A program made the position numbers and the translations under genes. The notes beneath the pieces are model-generated. The model did not search any database and was not told the DNA's origin. It worked only from the letters and a program-made list of their open reading frames with translations. A DNA stretch of 64,000 nucleotides from NCBI GenBank assembly GCA_034231615.1, contig CM067315.1:11555915-11619914 (forward strand), in the 5' to 3' direction. The stretch's first letter is position 1, and each line of letters begins with the position of its first letter. Shown in pieces: positions 33,660-43,834 of this stretch. This DNA comes from Meghimatium bilineatum. Lineage: Eukaryota; Mollusca; Gastropoda; Stylommatophora; Philomycidae.

Positions 33660-34890
33660 ATAATTCAACAAAATAAACAAAACCCAGAATCGAGCTACAC
33701 GTATTATCACTGCATCTATGAAATCTACACCCATAAATACATTAGAAACAATAACTGGCCTACAGTCAAGGGAAGATAGAAGAGACATGAAAGTAGTTCA
33801 ACAAGCAGAAAAATATAAGAGACTTCTGACCCATCCTATGCAAGTTGGAGAGGAGCAACCTCTCAGCAAATGCAAAGAAACTGATACAGAAGAAACCAGC
33901 TCTAGGGCAAGCGAAACCAAGGTCCATACAACCAGTAAGTACCATCCCCCTTGTGCATACATACTCCAAGAACTAAAAGAACAAATAGAAGGTATAGAAA
34001 AGAGAAGAACCCAGACTAAAAACTTGGAGAGAATTCGTATCACAGAACATTACATGGCAGTTAATTACCCACATGATGCGTGGACTCATGCCTATATAGA
34101 TGGCTCCGCCACAAATGCAATTGAGAAGCAGGAGTAGCCCTAGACTAAAACACGGGGAAAATGTTACTCTAGCCATAGCTTCAAACAAGCTCTCAACCAA
34201 TTTTAAGGCAGACATGGAAGCTCTCAAGAAAACAGCATGATCTTACAACACAAAGAACAAGTGCACAGGAATATTGTACTACTAACAGATGCACTCTCTG
34301 TCATAACAGCACTGAAGCTACACAGGAACACCAAATTTAATGAACTGAGGGCAGCTCTAGTTCAGTTGCACAATAATTTCTAGAGAGAGTGATCCAGTGG
34401 ATACCGTCACGCTGTAACATTGAAGGGAATGAAGTTTCAGAAAGACTGGCCAAAGAAAGAGGGAATTTACCCCAAGAAGACTATCTGGTCAGTCATGAAG
34501 AAGTGAAGACTATCATAAAAGGCAACTATAACAAAGAGTGGAAAGAAAACCACCCCAAATATAATGAATATGATGGGTATTACCAACTATCCAGAAGAGA
34601 CCAGGTTATCCTGCTGCACCTCAGAACTGGTCACAACAAAATGAGACATCACCCTGTACAACAAATTCAAAATAGGCACAACTGGCCTTTGCCATTGCAG
34701 CAGTGCGAATATAACAGCAGAATATCTTACAAGAATGCCCCCAGTATGCGGACCTGAAGAATACGACATGGCCCACCCCAATCAGCGTCGAAGAGAAACT
34801 ATGGCACAGCGGAAACTCTAAAACAGACAGCAGCCTATATCATAGAATCTGGAGTCCCAATCTGACTCAGTGATGATCACTGAAGAAGAT
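33660..34890 (+). mobile_element. LINE RT-to-RNase H remnant (family R)
   Basis: Reads RATRIITASMKSTPINTLET, AWTHAYIDGSATNAIE (RNase H first D), VLLTDALSVITALK (second D), WIPSRCNIEGNEVSERLAKE and YYQLSRRDQVILLHLRTGHN. The order is RT connection, RNase H, then C-terminal tail, with several frame breaks. It ends near 34,890 with ACTGAAGAAGATAG. It is inserted in the sense orientation opposite to SDCBP, in intron 4. Confidence 0.88.
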
Positions 34891-35007
34891 AGCCATGAAT
34901 TAAAATTAAAACTATTATGTGTTTCATTTCTCGCTCTCTCTCTATATATATATATAGTTAGTTTATGTGCAGTCCCAGCTAGTATCAAATGTAAAAACCT
35001 GGATTAC

Positions 35008-35183
35008 CTGTCTCTCACTGCCATTTCTATTCTCTGTCCATCTGCTTTCTTCAAGAAATTGTGAGCTTTGTCATTATCCCAGCCTGCAACAGTGTTTCCA
35101 TTAATTTGTAGTATCTGATCTCCAAATCTGAGTCCAGACAATGACGCTGGAGACCCTGATTGGACAAAGGCAACAAATAGACC
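35008..35183 (-). CDS. SDCBP: Syntenin, coding exon 4 (PDZ1)
   Basis: Acceptor ttcctag, then [40 protein letters not shown] and [18 protein letters not shown], ending in AG of an Arg codon before gtaatc. This is the main body of PDZ1, with the [15 protein letters not shown] stretch typical of syntenins. Confidence 0.97.
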
Positions 35184-35857
35184 CTAGGAAAGAAAATAAA
35201 AGTGTAATTTTAGAAGCTACACAGACTTTTCAAAAATAGAGATGTCATTCAAGTCAATGTCTGTTAGACTTTCTTTTTGTCTTTATTTGGACTTTGTATT
35301 TGACATGGTTGTTGGTAATGATCACTTTAATAGGTCTGTTCTGCGTTCTTTAATAAAATTCTGTTTAGCAAAATGTCTACATAGTCATAAATACAAAATG
35401 TCTACAAAGAGTAATAAATACAACTATGCTTAAAAACAAAAAGTGGAATGGGGAAGATGTCAGGTTGACCTAAAAAAATCAAATTAAATCACTATCTCTT
35501 TGTCCAATTTTTAAATATTTTTTTTAAAAACAGTACAAAAAGTGGGTGGGAGAAGAACTTTTTCCCTCCTGTTGTACTTGTTTCCTATAACATACTGAAA
35601 TGTTATGTTGTAGCAGAATTGATAGTAATCTCGCCTTGCAAACCCAATTCATTGAACTAGGTGGTCCAAACACCAGGTAGCCACATAATTCAACAAAAGT
35701 TGAATAGCAATTCCCTGTAAAGGATGCACTTCAATTATTTTATTAAATGCCATGTTAAATTTTTCAAATGGGCGGTAGGGTTGAACCCTATTGGGTGGTA
35801 GGGTTGAACCCTACAAAGCGATAATGAAATATTAAATAAAACTCTGCCACAAAATGG

Positions 35858-35993
35858 CATATTGGTACAAATATAACGGAGACACAATGCATTTCTATTG
35901 TCTGGACTGTATCCTGTTGGAAATTTAGTAGAACCTTTGTCCTACTATAAGAGAGATCCAGTGGACATTCATGAATGTATGTTGAATAAGAAG
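35858..35993 (+). repeat. SINE-B copy, diverged
   Basis: TGGTACAAATATAACGGAGA, GTTGGAAATTTAGTAGAAC and GAGAGATCCAGTGGA are recognisable. The tail GTTGAATAAGAAG is decayed. Confidence 0.7.
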
Positions 35994-36048
35994 CAGACTA
36001 AAACACAGACAAAAGCAGCTGGCAAATATTGATTCTGTTGCGACACTG

Positions 36049-36378
36049 TTGCCAGGGACTAAAAGGAGAGCAAAGATTAGCAACACTGCATCCTGTTAAA
36101 CATGTCACAAGAGGTGACCAAGGGGTTTTGGGGTGGGGTTAGCTGTTTCATCCCATATAGCATCAAACGGATGCAGAAGTCAGATGTGTCTAGTCAAAAG
36201 GTGCAGATACCACAGTCAAACTGTAAATCATGATACAATGCTTTCCATTCTCCGACTATATCCTACCATGAAGCAAGAGTTTGAGAACAAACATACATTC
36301 CAAGAGGCAACAAATGATGCCCTGAAAGAAGATCTTGCTAGACAGCAGGAGTTTGAGTATGAATGCAGAATAAGAAAA
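36049..36378 (+). repeat. SINE-A copy with extra tail
   Basis: A full diverged unit runs to GAGTTTGAGAACAAACATAC (about 36,296). A second tail piece, CAGCAGGAGTTTGAGTATGA, follows at 36,343-36,378. It lies in SDCBP intron 3. Confidence 0.75.
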
Positions 36379-36604
36379 GTCCATTGAAAATGTAGTGTGC
36401 CCATGCACCGAGTGCAGTAAAGGAAAACAAAATTTGTTTTTCCTTTTTCCACATCACTGAGAGACATATTGGGGGGAATATGGTGTTGGGCTCATGTTTT
36501 TCATGACCAATGGTTGATGTGGTCAGGCATTAAAGTCTGCCGCTATTACCTTTACTGAGTACAGTAATACAAACTAATTTTTTTTACAAGAAGTACACAC
36601 TCAC

Positions 36605-36775
36605 GCTGTTAACATGTCGAATACGAAGTCCAAGTTTGCCATCCTGATCTTTACACAGAATAACTTCTCTGATTCCTGACTTGATTTCTGCTCTAACCAA
36701 TCCCAAATTGTTGCCTGTGATTGGTGCTATCTGATTCTGGCCAGACTGGGTTTGTCGAACTCCAACATGCAGACC
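36605..36775 (-). CDS. SDCBP: Syntenin, coding exon 3
   Basis: Acceptor acatag, then [40 protein letters not shown] and [17 protein letters not shown], with a gtgagt donor. Residues to about 113 are the flexible N-terminal linker. PDZ1 starts at [14 protein letters not shown], with KLGLRI as its carboxylate-binding loop. Confidence 0.97.
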
Positions 36776-36805
36776 CTATGTGTAAAGCCCAACAAAAAAG
36801 TTATA

Positions 36806-36813
36806 TACTACAG

Positions 36814-36846
<33 letters not shown>

Positions 36847-36935
36847 GTATATATATATATATATATAAATATATATATATTTCAAAATATATATGCTATT
36901 GTACACATATAAATATATAGGTATTTTAAAATATA
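36806..36935. repeat. TA/TATG microsatellite
   Basis: Runs of TA, GTAT and AAATATAT lie directly upstream (gene sense) of SDCBP exon 3. Confidence 0.95.
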
Positions 36936-37077
36936 TATGAAGTGGTTGTCAAGGCTCCTAATTGGGAACCTATTTGACTTTAAAGGAAAATTGTAAAAGG
37001 TTATTGAGGATGCCAATATATTCCTTGAAAATCATATTTTTTTAAAAGTAATTTTACTGTATATTCCCAATCTCTTT

Positions 37078-37185
37078 TGTAGTAGGACAAAGGTTCTACT
37101 AGATTTCCAGCAGGATGTAGTCCGGAGATGACTTATGCTAATGTTTTATTTGTGGCAATGGTCTGACACACTCAACTTTGGCAGT
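37078..37185 (-). repeat. SINE-B copy, tail lost
   Basis: TACTAGATTTCCAGCAGGAT, GTAGTCCGGAG and GTTTTATTTGTGGCAATGG are the complement of the SINE-B 5' two thirds. Confidence 0.8.
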
Positions 37186-37194
37186 GGTATTCTT

Positions 37195-37458
37195 ATGTAT
37201 TCGTTTATAAAACTCCTGCAGAGTAGTAAGATGTCCAGAGAATGGGATGTGTTGTATTATGGCTTACAACTTGGCTGGGATATCTGCACCTTTTGGCCTG
37301 ACATATCCAACTTCAGAATTGCAAATGGGTCACTATAACCATCTTTGAGATGGTACAGTCAAATCCACCCGCAAACCTCCTTAGTCATCTTGTATAACAT
37401 GCATGGCAGGTAACAGTGTTGCAACTCTTTACTCTCCTTTCAGCCCTGGCAACACATG
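37195..37458 (-). repeat. SINE-A copy
   Basis: Reverse copy from TTCGTTTATAAAACTCCTGC to TCCTTTCAGCCCTGGCAACA. The core TATCTGCACCTTTTGGCCTG is clear. Confidence 0.8.
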
Positions 37459-37491
37459 GGTGGGCAGTGGTATGTATTATGTTCATTTTTT

Positions 37492-37912
37492 TTATTCTTC
37501 TGCATTCGTTCTCAATCTTCTGTGAGATAGTAGGCTGTAATCCCAAGAATGGAATGCATTGTGCCATAGTTTTCAACTTGGCTGTGATATCTGTACCTTT
37601 TGACCTAACACAACCAACTTCAGCATGGCTTTGGGTTATTTTGACATTGTATAGGATAGGACAGCCAACTCTATCTCTAAACCTCCTTAGTCATCTCTTA
37701 CAATATCATGCTGAAGTCGGATGTGACAGGCAGAAAGGCGCAGATATCGCAGCAATGCTGTAAACTATGACACAACACATTCCGTTCTCCGGACTACATC
37801 CTGCTAATCTGCAGGAGTTTGAGAACGAATGCAGAAGAAGAATCTCTTACAATAAGCATGGCAAGTCTCATTATTGCTCTTATTTTCTTCCCATTCAGGC
37901 CATGGCAACACA
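37492..37912 (-). repeat. SINE-A copy split by a nested insertion
   Basis: The outer copy runs 37,492-37,705 (tail to CTCTTACAAT) and resumes after the insertion at 37,855-37,912 (GCATGGCAAG ... CCATTCAGGCCATGGCAACA). The break coincides exactly with the target duplication of the inner element. Confidence 0.88.
37706..37841 (+). repeat. SINE-A 3' module, nested, 13-bp target duplication
   Basis: Only the 3' module is present (CTGAAGTCGGATGTGACAGG to GAACGAATGCAGAAGAAG). ATCTCTTACAATA is at both 37,693-37,705 and 37,842-37,854. It is younger than its host copy. Confidence 0.93.
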
Positions 37913-38044
37913 TAGGAGTTTTTACCAATTCCATTAAACAGTGGATGTCTGTAACTATATATCTAATAGGCTTCTGGGTCACAACCTCTTTATCAACTTG
38001 CTTGCATGTCACGCTGGCCTCTTTTCTCCCCTATCACATTGACA

Positions 38045-38120
38045 AGAAAACAGCATGATCTTACAACATAAAGAACATGTGCACAGGAATATTGTACTAC
38101 TAACAGATGCACTCTCTTTT
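38045..38120 (+). mobile_element. LINE family R RNase H fragment
   Basis: Nearly identical to 34,225-34,300 (AAGAAAACAGCATGATCTTA ... GTACTACTAACAGATGCACT), encoding part of the LLTDA block. It is a short fragment in SDCBP intron 2. Confidence 0.8.
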
Positions 38121-38261
38121 TTGCTTGATGTTTTCTGTCTGGGTCATTACTGACATGACCACAGACTCCCACTCACATCTCTTAATTTGTTTGTCAATCT
38201 ATTGTTCATAAGTCCTTCAAGGCAACAGAATTTGATCTACAAACCACCTGTGCATAGACGG

Positions 38262-38548
38262 GCCATGAAAAAGTAGCAAAGAATAGCATCACTGTGATCT
38301 GTCATGCTTGTTATAAGAGTCGACTAAGGAGATTTGTGGAAAAGGGGGGAGGGTGTGGAGACGGATCTCAACCCAGCAGCAAAACATGGCACATTACATA
38401 TGTTAAGTGGATTATATCCTTTCAACCTGCAGGAGCACACAAAAGGGCCATCTCCAGAAATATCTTCCACCTTCTGACGCTGAAAGGCAACAAAGGGTTT
38501 AGCGAATAGATAGATAGAACCTGCAGGAGTTTGAGATTGAACATAGTA
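38262..38548 (+). repeat. Scattered SINE-A head and tail pieces
   Basis: A head-like piece at 38,262-38,337 (GCAAAGAATAGCATCACTG, AGAGTCGACTAAGGAG) and a tail piece at 38,518-38,548 (CCTGCAGGAGTTTGAGATTG) are separated by unrelated DNA. Confidence 0.55.
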
Positions 38549-38782
38549 TGCTGATCGACAATGACTTGTTGGAAAGGATGTTTTAAATTTCCTGGAATAT
38601 ACCGTATATACTTGATTGAAAAATGTCAATGGAAAAATGTAGGAGGAGAGGTCGTCATTGGTTTATGAACAGATTAGCTTATTATCCTATAGTTACACTT
38701 TGTATACTGTTAATTTTGACAGCATACAACAGCTGACTGTGTTATTCTGACGTCACATAGGGAGCACTAACTTACCGATATA

Positions 38783-39760
38783 TTCCTTCTTCTTCCTTTT
38801 CTGCGTTCATGTTATATTGTCAGGCCCATCATCAGTGTGAAGTCCACTGTCTTCTCCATGTCAGAGTGGGTCCCCTATAACTTTCGTAGCAAATCTATAT
38901 TCTCTGGCAAAGTCTGCTTTCTCTGCTCTTTATATGTTGGCCAATCCTGAAGTATGTGTTCTGGAGTCTGGGTTCCGGATCCACATGAGCATTCATCTGT
39001 GTATGAGATCCTCATTCAGCCTGCTTCTGGTTGATCTAGAAATTTGTGCAAGCATCGGATGATTTAGCATGTTCTTAATTTTTTTTCCTTTGCATAAATA
39101 CTCTTTCTTCTCTTCTGTCATCCAGTGGGCAGATGTTTACGTGTTTTTCTATTGCATGGATTGGAGTGGTTTTCATTCCTTCTGATATTAGTCTAAGTCC
39201 TGCATTTTGTAATTTTGCATTTGTTTTTGATGCCCAGGCTGTCATTCCATATTCTACTACAGGTCTGACTGTACTCATGCAGACCTTTCGGAGAATACTT
39301 CCATTTGCTCCCCAGCTTGTGTCTGCAAGTTTCTTCATCAAGGATAGTTTTCTGGTTGCTTTTTTTCTCAGTTGTTCTCAGGTGTGGTTTTCAGGTGAGT
39401 TTCTTGCTAAGTCTGACCCTGAGATATGTAGGTTTTCTCCTCATGTGCTAACTCACTTCAATTTATGTGTAGATTTGCTTTTTCTTGGTGGTTTGAAAGT
39501 GAAAAGATGGTTGTCACAGTTTTGGAGAGGTTGATCTGGACTCCCCAGTCAGATGCCCATTCACTTAGGGTGTCAAGTGTGGTCTGCATTCTGTTCTTTG
39601 CAGTGCCTGAAACACTTCAAGCAGCAAAGTCATCTGCATGGAGGGCCTTTCAAATATGATGTGACAGTTTCTCTCCAATATCATTGATGAATACTAGAAA
39701 GAAGGTAGGAGAGATCATTCCTCCTTGAGGCCCTCCTTGTTAGAGAGTAACACGTTTGCA
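38783..39760 (-). mobile_element. LINE reverse transcriptase remnant (family R)
   Basis: The minus strand encodes ALHADDFAA (the Y/F-A-D-D catalytic box, here H-A-D-D), then KLADTSWGANGSILRKVCMS, TVRPVVEYGMTAWASK and MKTTPIHAIEKHVN. This is the RT palm/thumb of the RNase H-bearing family. Frame breaks are present. The element ends at about 38,785 with ATGAACGCAGAAAAGGAAG + AAGAAGG, again like the SINE-A tail. It lies in SDCBP intron 2. Confidence 0.88.
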
Positions 39761-39858
39761 TTTATTTTCGTGCTGGGACGTGAATGTTTGAGGTAATGAA
39801 AGTGCAGAAAAAAAGAACAGTAAAAAAGGAAACAAAGTCCAATAATAACATTATTTAC

Positions 39859-40044
39859 CTGTGAAGGAACAACTTGCATATCCTGGACCATTTGTGGTGT
39901 GATCTGCAGACCCATGTAGTCTGGCAATGACGGATACAGGGTAGATACAGCCTGTGCATTATTGGATGTGGGTTGTGATTGTGCAGGATGTGGATATGCC
40001 AATGGAGGATTACCAGTAATAGCACGCTCATGGTTGATCTGGGC
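39859..40044 (-). CDS. SDCBP: Syntenin, coding exon 2
   Basis: Acceptor catgtag, then AQINHERAITGNPPLAYPHP, AQSQPTSNNAQAVSTLYPSL and PDYMGLQITPQMVQDMQVVP + SQ, with a gtaaat donor. It holds the second LYPxL motif (residues about 54-58). In syntenin, LYPxL motifs bind ALIX and link it to ESCRT-driven exosome budding. The YMGL stretch is the usual following sequence. Confidence 0.95.
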
Positions 40045-40285
40045 CTACATGAGGATGAAAAGAAAAATTCATGAGGTTTATAAAGTTACAGAAAAAATTA
40101 GTATAGTAGTCCCCAAAGGGATTTGAGATACAGAATTTATTTGAATGTCAAAATCTATAAATATGCCTTGACACCAAACTATTAACTTACAACTTATCTG
40201 TCACAGCTGTAGAGAATAGGAGCTCTTGTCACAAAGGCCATTGAATGTCAAAGAGCTACCTGTTCACAAGTCATATATATATATA

Positions 40286-40441
40286 TTCTTCTTCTTAAGT
40301 GTTCATTCTCAAACTCTCATTGGATCTCTCTTGCAGTGGGACAATGGCCCTACTAGATTTCCAGCAGGATATATCCAGAGAATGGAAATGCGTTGTGTTG
40401 CTGCTTTATTTGCGCCAATGGCCAGACACATCCATCTTCTG
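40286..40441 (-). repeat. SINE-B copy
   Basis: Full reverse copy (CTTCTTCTTAAGTGTTCATT to CAATGGCCAGACACATCC). It lies between SDCBP exon 2 and a LINE fragment. Confidence 0.88.
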
Positions 40442-40474
40442 TGAAATATCTCTCTCTCTCTAGGGTGTGTATGT

Positions 40475-40825
40475 GTGTGAAGTGCTATAGAAGAGTTTTG
40501 AGAATAACATGGACAGAAAGGAAAACACACCAAGAGGTGTTACGAACACTAATGTACAGGAAGGCTGACTTATGAACACCATATTAAAGAAAATGCTAGT
40601 TTTTTTCGGTCACATTAAGAGACACAACAGCATGGAGAGAGTGTTACTGGAAGGGATAATAGAAGGCAACATGGGCAAAGGCCGCCCAAGATGCTGCTGG
40701 ACAAAAGACATTCAGGAATGCCTGCGTATATCACTGAAAGAGGCAGGACAGCTTGCTCAAGACCACAGAAAATTCAAGAGATCCATAGGAAAGACTACAT
40801 TCTGGAAAGAATATGTCACCTGATG
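40475..40825 (+). mobile_element. LINE RT C-terminal remnant
   Basis: Reads YRRVLRITWTERKTHQEVL, then after a stop MNTILKKMLVFFGHIKRHNS, MERVLLEGIIEGNMGKGRPR and CCWTKDIQECLRISLKEAGQ. This is the classic LINE C-terminal block (FFGH, GxGRPR, W-x-x-DI). It stays open for 80 codons in the second frame. Confidence 0.88.
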
Positions 40826-40849
40826 TATATGTGTATATATATATATTCA

Positions 40850-41320
40850 TTCATTTTTCTTTTGCGCTGAAGTTAGCGTATAGGGCAGAGTTCAGATCTC
40901 TCCAATTCTGTCTGTTTAAAGATATTCTGTGCAGTTCTTGAATAGTATGGATATTGATTGTTTTACTTTCTCTAAGTATTGTTCTTCTGAGTGTTTCTTT
41001 TGATCTATCCCTGGCTATTTTGCATGTAGGTATCCATTCAAGAGATTGGTAGTGTATTCTGTTGATGTCTGCGCGTAGGACATGCCCGATGTGGACCAAC
41101 AGCATTTTCTGATAATATCTGTGATGAAATTTTGATGTGTCTCTTCTCTGACTTTATCATTCGATTTGAATTCACTCCAATGGGTGTTAGTTATCCTACG
41201 AAGACATTTGTTCTCGAAACTCAGTAATTTCTTTTCTGAAAATAAAGAGCTTTTCCAGCTCTCATATCCATATGATAGCACCGGAATAACGCAGGAATTA
41301 AATAAGCGCATTTTCGTGCG
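40850..41320 (-). mobile_element. LINE RT C-terminal remnant
   Basis: The minus strand reads MRLFNSCVIPVLSYGYESWK, LLSFENKCLRRITNTHWSEF and RKCCWSTSGMSYAQTSTEY, the thumb and C-terminal region of a different LINE RT lineage. It is opposed to the neighbouring plus-strand remnant. Confidence 0.8.
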
Positions 41321-41414
41321 TGTGCTGATTGACTTTTATCTCCAGATATTAGACAGTCTGTTAAAGGCACTTGATGCTAGTTTAATACGAGATATATATA
41401 AAAGATGAGTTATT

Positions 41415-41605
41415 CTTACCAGATGTAGCCTACTTTATGGATCTCCTCATGATTCTGGATGAGTTGACCCACCGGAGCAAGGGGATTATATAAACAATCT
41501 GAGATGTCTTTTATCCAACGTCTCGTCAGGCCCTTACCCCTGATACTAGTAACCATACCTTTAATCATTAATTTTTCCATGCTGTTATGTTTATTTGAGC
41601 ACAAA
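41415..41605 (-). mobile_element. LINE RT C-terminal fragment
   Basis: The minus strand reads NSMEKLMIKGMVTSIRGKGL + TRRWIKDISDCL, the G-x-G-R..RW..D signature, distinct from the 40,850-41,320 piece. Confidence 0.7.
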
Positions 41606-41632
41606 ATTTCAGCTTTCTTATTATAATGTTGT

Positions 41633-41885
41633 CTAACCCTTAGAACCCTGAATTAAAATTACACAATCTTTCCCCTGGGTCTGGCTATTTTCTTTGACAA
41701 TGTGATTATGTTTGTTGAGTGTTTAGAAAATGCAATAACTTGTTTGTTTTTGGAGGTGTTAAAAATATTGTTTGTACATGTAAATAAAGAAGTGAATAAT
41801 GTATATAACTATTTTTTGTTGTTGTTGTATGTGTAATATGAAAGTTGTGAGCAAGTTGTGAAGTTGAAAACAATAAACTTCAACT
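41633..41885 (+). mobile_element. Family G left part
   Basis: CTAACCCTTAGAACCCTG, AATAACTTGTTTGTTTTTGG, ATGTAAATAAAGAAGTGAAT and GTTGTGAGCAAGTTGTGAAG are collinear with 28,898-29,130. The right end is not identified. Confidence 0.5.
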
Positions 41886-42081
41886 TATTATTAGCTATCA
41901 ATTTCTGAACATTTTGATGTCAGAATTGTTCATGTGGACAGAGTAGTGAGGGAGAAAATGGATAAATAGATGAAATACTATCACAATTGACTAAAAATAT
42001 GAAAAATTTGCTCCAGCATAGCAGGAAATCCTCACAGAGATAAAGAATTAATAGTATTCACAAATATATTAATTTTCCTAC

Positions 42082-42135
42082 CGTATGTAGCTGATCAACC
42101 CTCATATCTTCAAGTGTTGGATAAAGTCTGGACAT
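42082..42135 (-). CDS. SDCBP: Syntenin, coding exon 1 with start codon
   Basis: ATG at 42,135-42,133 opens MSRLYPTLEDMRVDQLHT, followed by a gtagga donor. LYPTLEDM (residues 4-11) is the first LYPxL motif and the canonical syntenin N-terminus. With exons 2-7 all junctions keep frame and give 301 residues (syntenin-1 is normally about 298), in the order LYPxL motifs, PDZ1 (about 114-196), PDZ2 (about 197-276), C-tail. Syntenin is a cytosolic adaptor at the plasma membrane and endosomes, linking syndecans, PIP2 and ALIX to trafficking and exosome release. No stop or frameshift is seen. Confidence 0.95.
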
Positions 42136-42170
42136 TTTCAATTTGTCTTTCTTTTGAATCTTGTTTTAAT
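42136..42170 (-). other. SDCBP: SDCBP 5'UTR part of exon 1, with acceptor
   Basis: The minus strand shows ctttcactttcag at 42,171-42,183 just before this segment, a good acceptor. So an upstream noncoding exon is expected. A candidate is the segment whose donor (gtaaga) lies at 43,130-43,125, around 43,131-43,200. It is supported only by splice signals. Confidence 0.5.
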
Positions 42171-42830
42171 CTGAAAGTGAAAGTGAAAGACATTATAATA
42201 AAATACACTAATACATTCTCCATAATACACAAATGACTAGTCAGTAGGCCTAATATCTGAATCTGTTGTTGCAAAGCATTCATCTTACTGACTGATTGTA
42301 AAAATACTTAACAGTAACACTCAACTATAATTTATTATTGATATTATTAAAGTCATTAATCCAATAAATCCTACCTACCAATATTTCTGAAACCTTCAAA
42401 TGATAGATCTATTATTAGTAATAAATAGGGTCTACCTATATTAGACAATAGTATATAATATAATAGTTATAATACTACTTATAATAATTAGTTTTAACAT
42501 TTAAAAAATGTCAAATAAGAACAAAGTACCAAAGTTTTTAGTTAGTCTTCTACAAACTTTATTTTTTAAGCAAGTATTATTTAAGTTAACTATAATGTCT
42601 CACTTATCAGATTTGGTCTACATCTACTGTTCATAAATCTTATTTTGTTATTGGTAACTTCACTATGTTAAAAGTGAAAAAAATACAACACAAAAGTAAG
42701 CCATCACTCACTACTTATGTTCAACTTCAACCGTCTCTGTGGTCACGTCAACACTGCACTACTTTAACTTTATATGTTATTATATCTATTTTTCAATATG
42801 AATGGGTCTATTCCTGCTAAATGTGACTAA

Positions 42831-43043
42831 ATGACTCGTGACACGATACAGTTGATGATATATAACATCAAGGATGTAGAAACGTTCAAATCTTTTTATA
42901 GAATATTAGGTAATGGTTGTCTATTTCAATTTGTGCGTCATCGTCATTATTACTTCGCAGATAAAAAAGGGACCTGCTGTCGACTCGTCGTTAATAATAG
43001 GCCTAATTTTAATTATGAACCTGGTGGAGATTGGTTAAGTTGA
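42831..43043 (+). other. Unassigned 70-codon frame
   Basis: A plus-strand open frame in the presumed SDCBP 5'UTR intron. It resembles no family I know and has no splice context I can support. Probably fortuitous. Confidence 0.15.
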
Positions 43044-43489
43044 AAACTATGTTATATAAAGAGTTAAAACTCGTTTACCTTACACTAACAAGTAGTTATA
43101 CAAATGTATGGGGATAATGTAAGTTCTTACCAATCCCTTCCAGGAAAACACAAGATATTCCTAAACAATTGTAAACTATACTTCGGCCTATAATTTAGTT
43201 CCGCCTCGTCTGCTAGGCCAACTTAAAATCTGGTCACATGATTTGAGGGTCCTCAAACTATTTTCTATAAGTTCAATTTCCCATCTCTTCTACTTCGGCC
43301 CATATACTAAAACGAATAAATACATTTGATAATAAATTGTAACAGTAAATTAAACCAATATTCCATGTGGTTGAATGTATTAATAACTTATCACTCTATG
43401 ATGAACTCATTAGTTTTAAATGCCTTGAAATTTATATTGAAATGTAGGCATATAACTTAGTAATTGTATTCTGGTAGGCCCTACTACCC

Positions 43490-43552
43490 ATTTCGCGTCA
43501 GACAAGGATGTGTAATGTCACAAGATCTTTCCTCCTTGTATATAGAGGATAT
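43490..43552 (+). mobile_element. LINE RT fragment interrupted by SINE-A
   Basis: Reads RVRQGCVMSQDLSSLYIED, the RT box RQGCxxSP.LF...Y. The same block with GIRQGCVM is at 47,890. The SINE-A at 43,553 ends it. Confidence 0.8.
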
Positions 43553-43829
43553 CTTCTTCTTCTGCGTTCGTTCTCAAACTCCTGCAGATTAGCAGGATGT
43601 AGTCCGGAGAACAGAATGCGCTGTGCCATGGTTTACAGCATTGCTGCGATATCTGCGCCTTTCGGTCGGACACATCCGACTTCAGCATGGCTTTGGGTTT
43701 CTGACCCTATATGGGGTGGGACAGCCAACTCTATTCCATAACCTCCTTAGTTGCCGTTTACGACATGCATGGAAGGTAAACAGTGTTGCTATTCTTTGCT
43801 TCCCTTTCGGGCCCTGGCAACACATGGGC
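43553..43829 (-). repeat. SINE-A copy, full length
   Basis: Excellent reverse copy (CTTCTTCTTCTGCGTTCGTT to TTCGGGCCCTGGCAACACAT), few changes from the 28,511 reference. It separates two unrelated LINE pieces. Confidence 0.93.
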
Positions 43830-43834
43830 GATAG

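Noticed and set aside
36721..36912. 63-codon plus-strand frame over the TA microsatellite
   Set aside because: Antisense to SDCBP exon 3 and then simple sequence; a shadow frame.
42831..43043. Small gene upstream of SDCBP
   Set aside because: The 70-codon frame has no homology and lies in a likely 5'UTR intron; not supportable as a gene.
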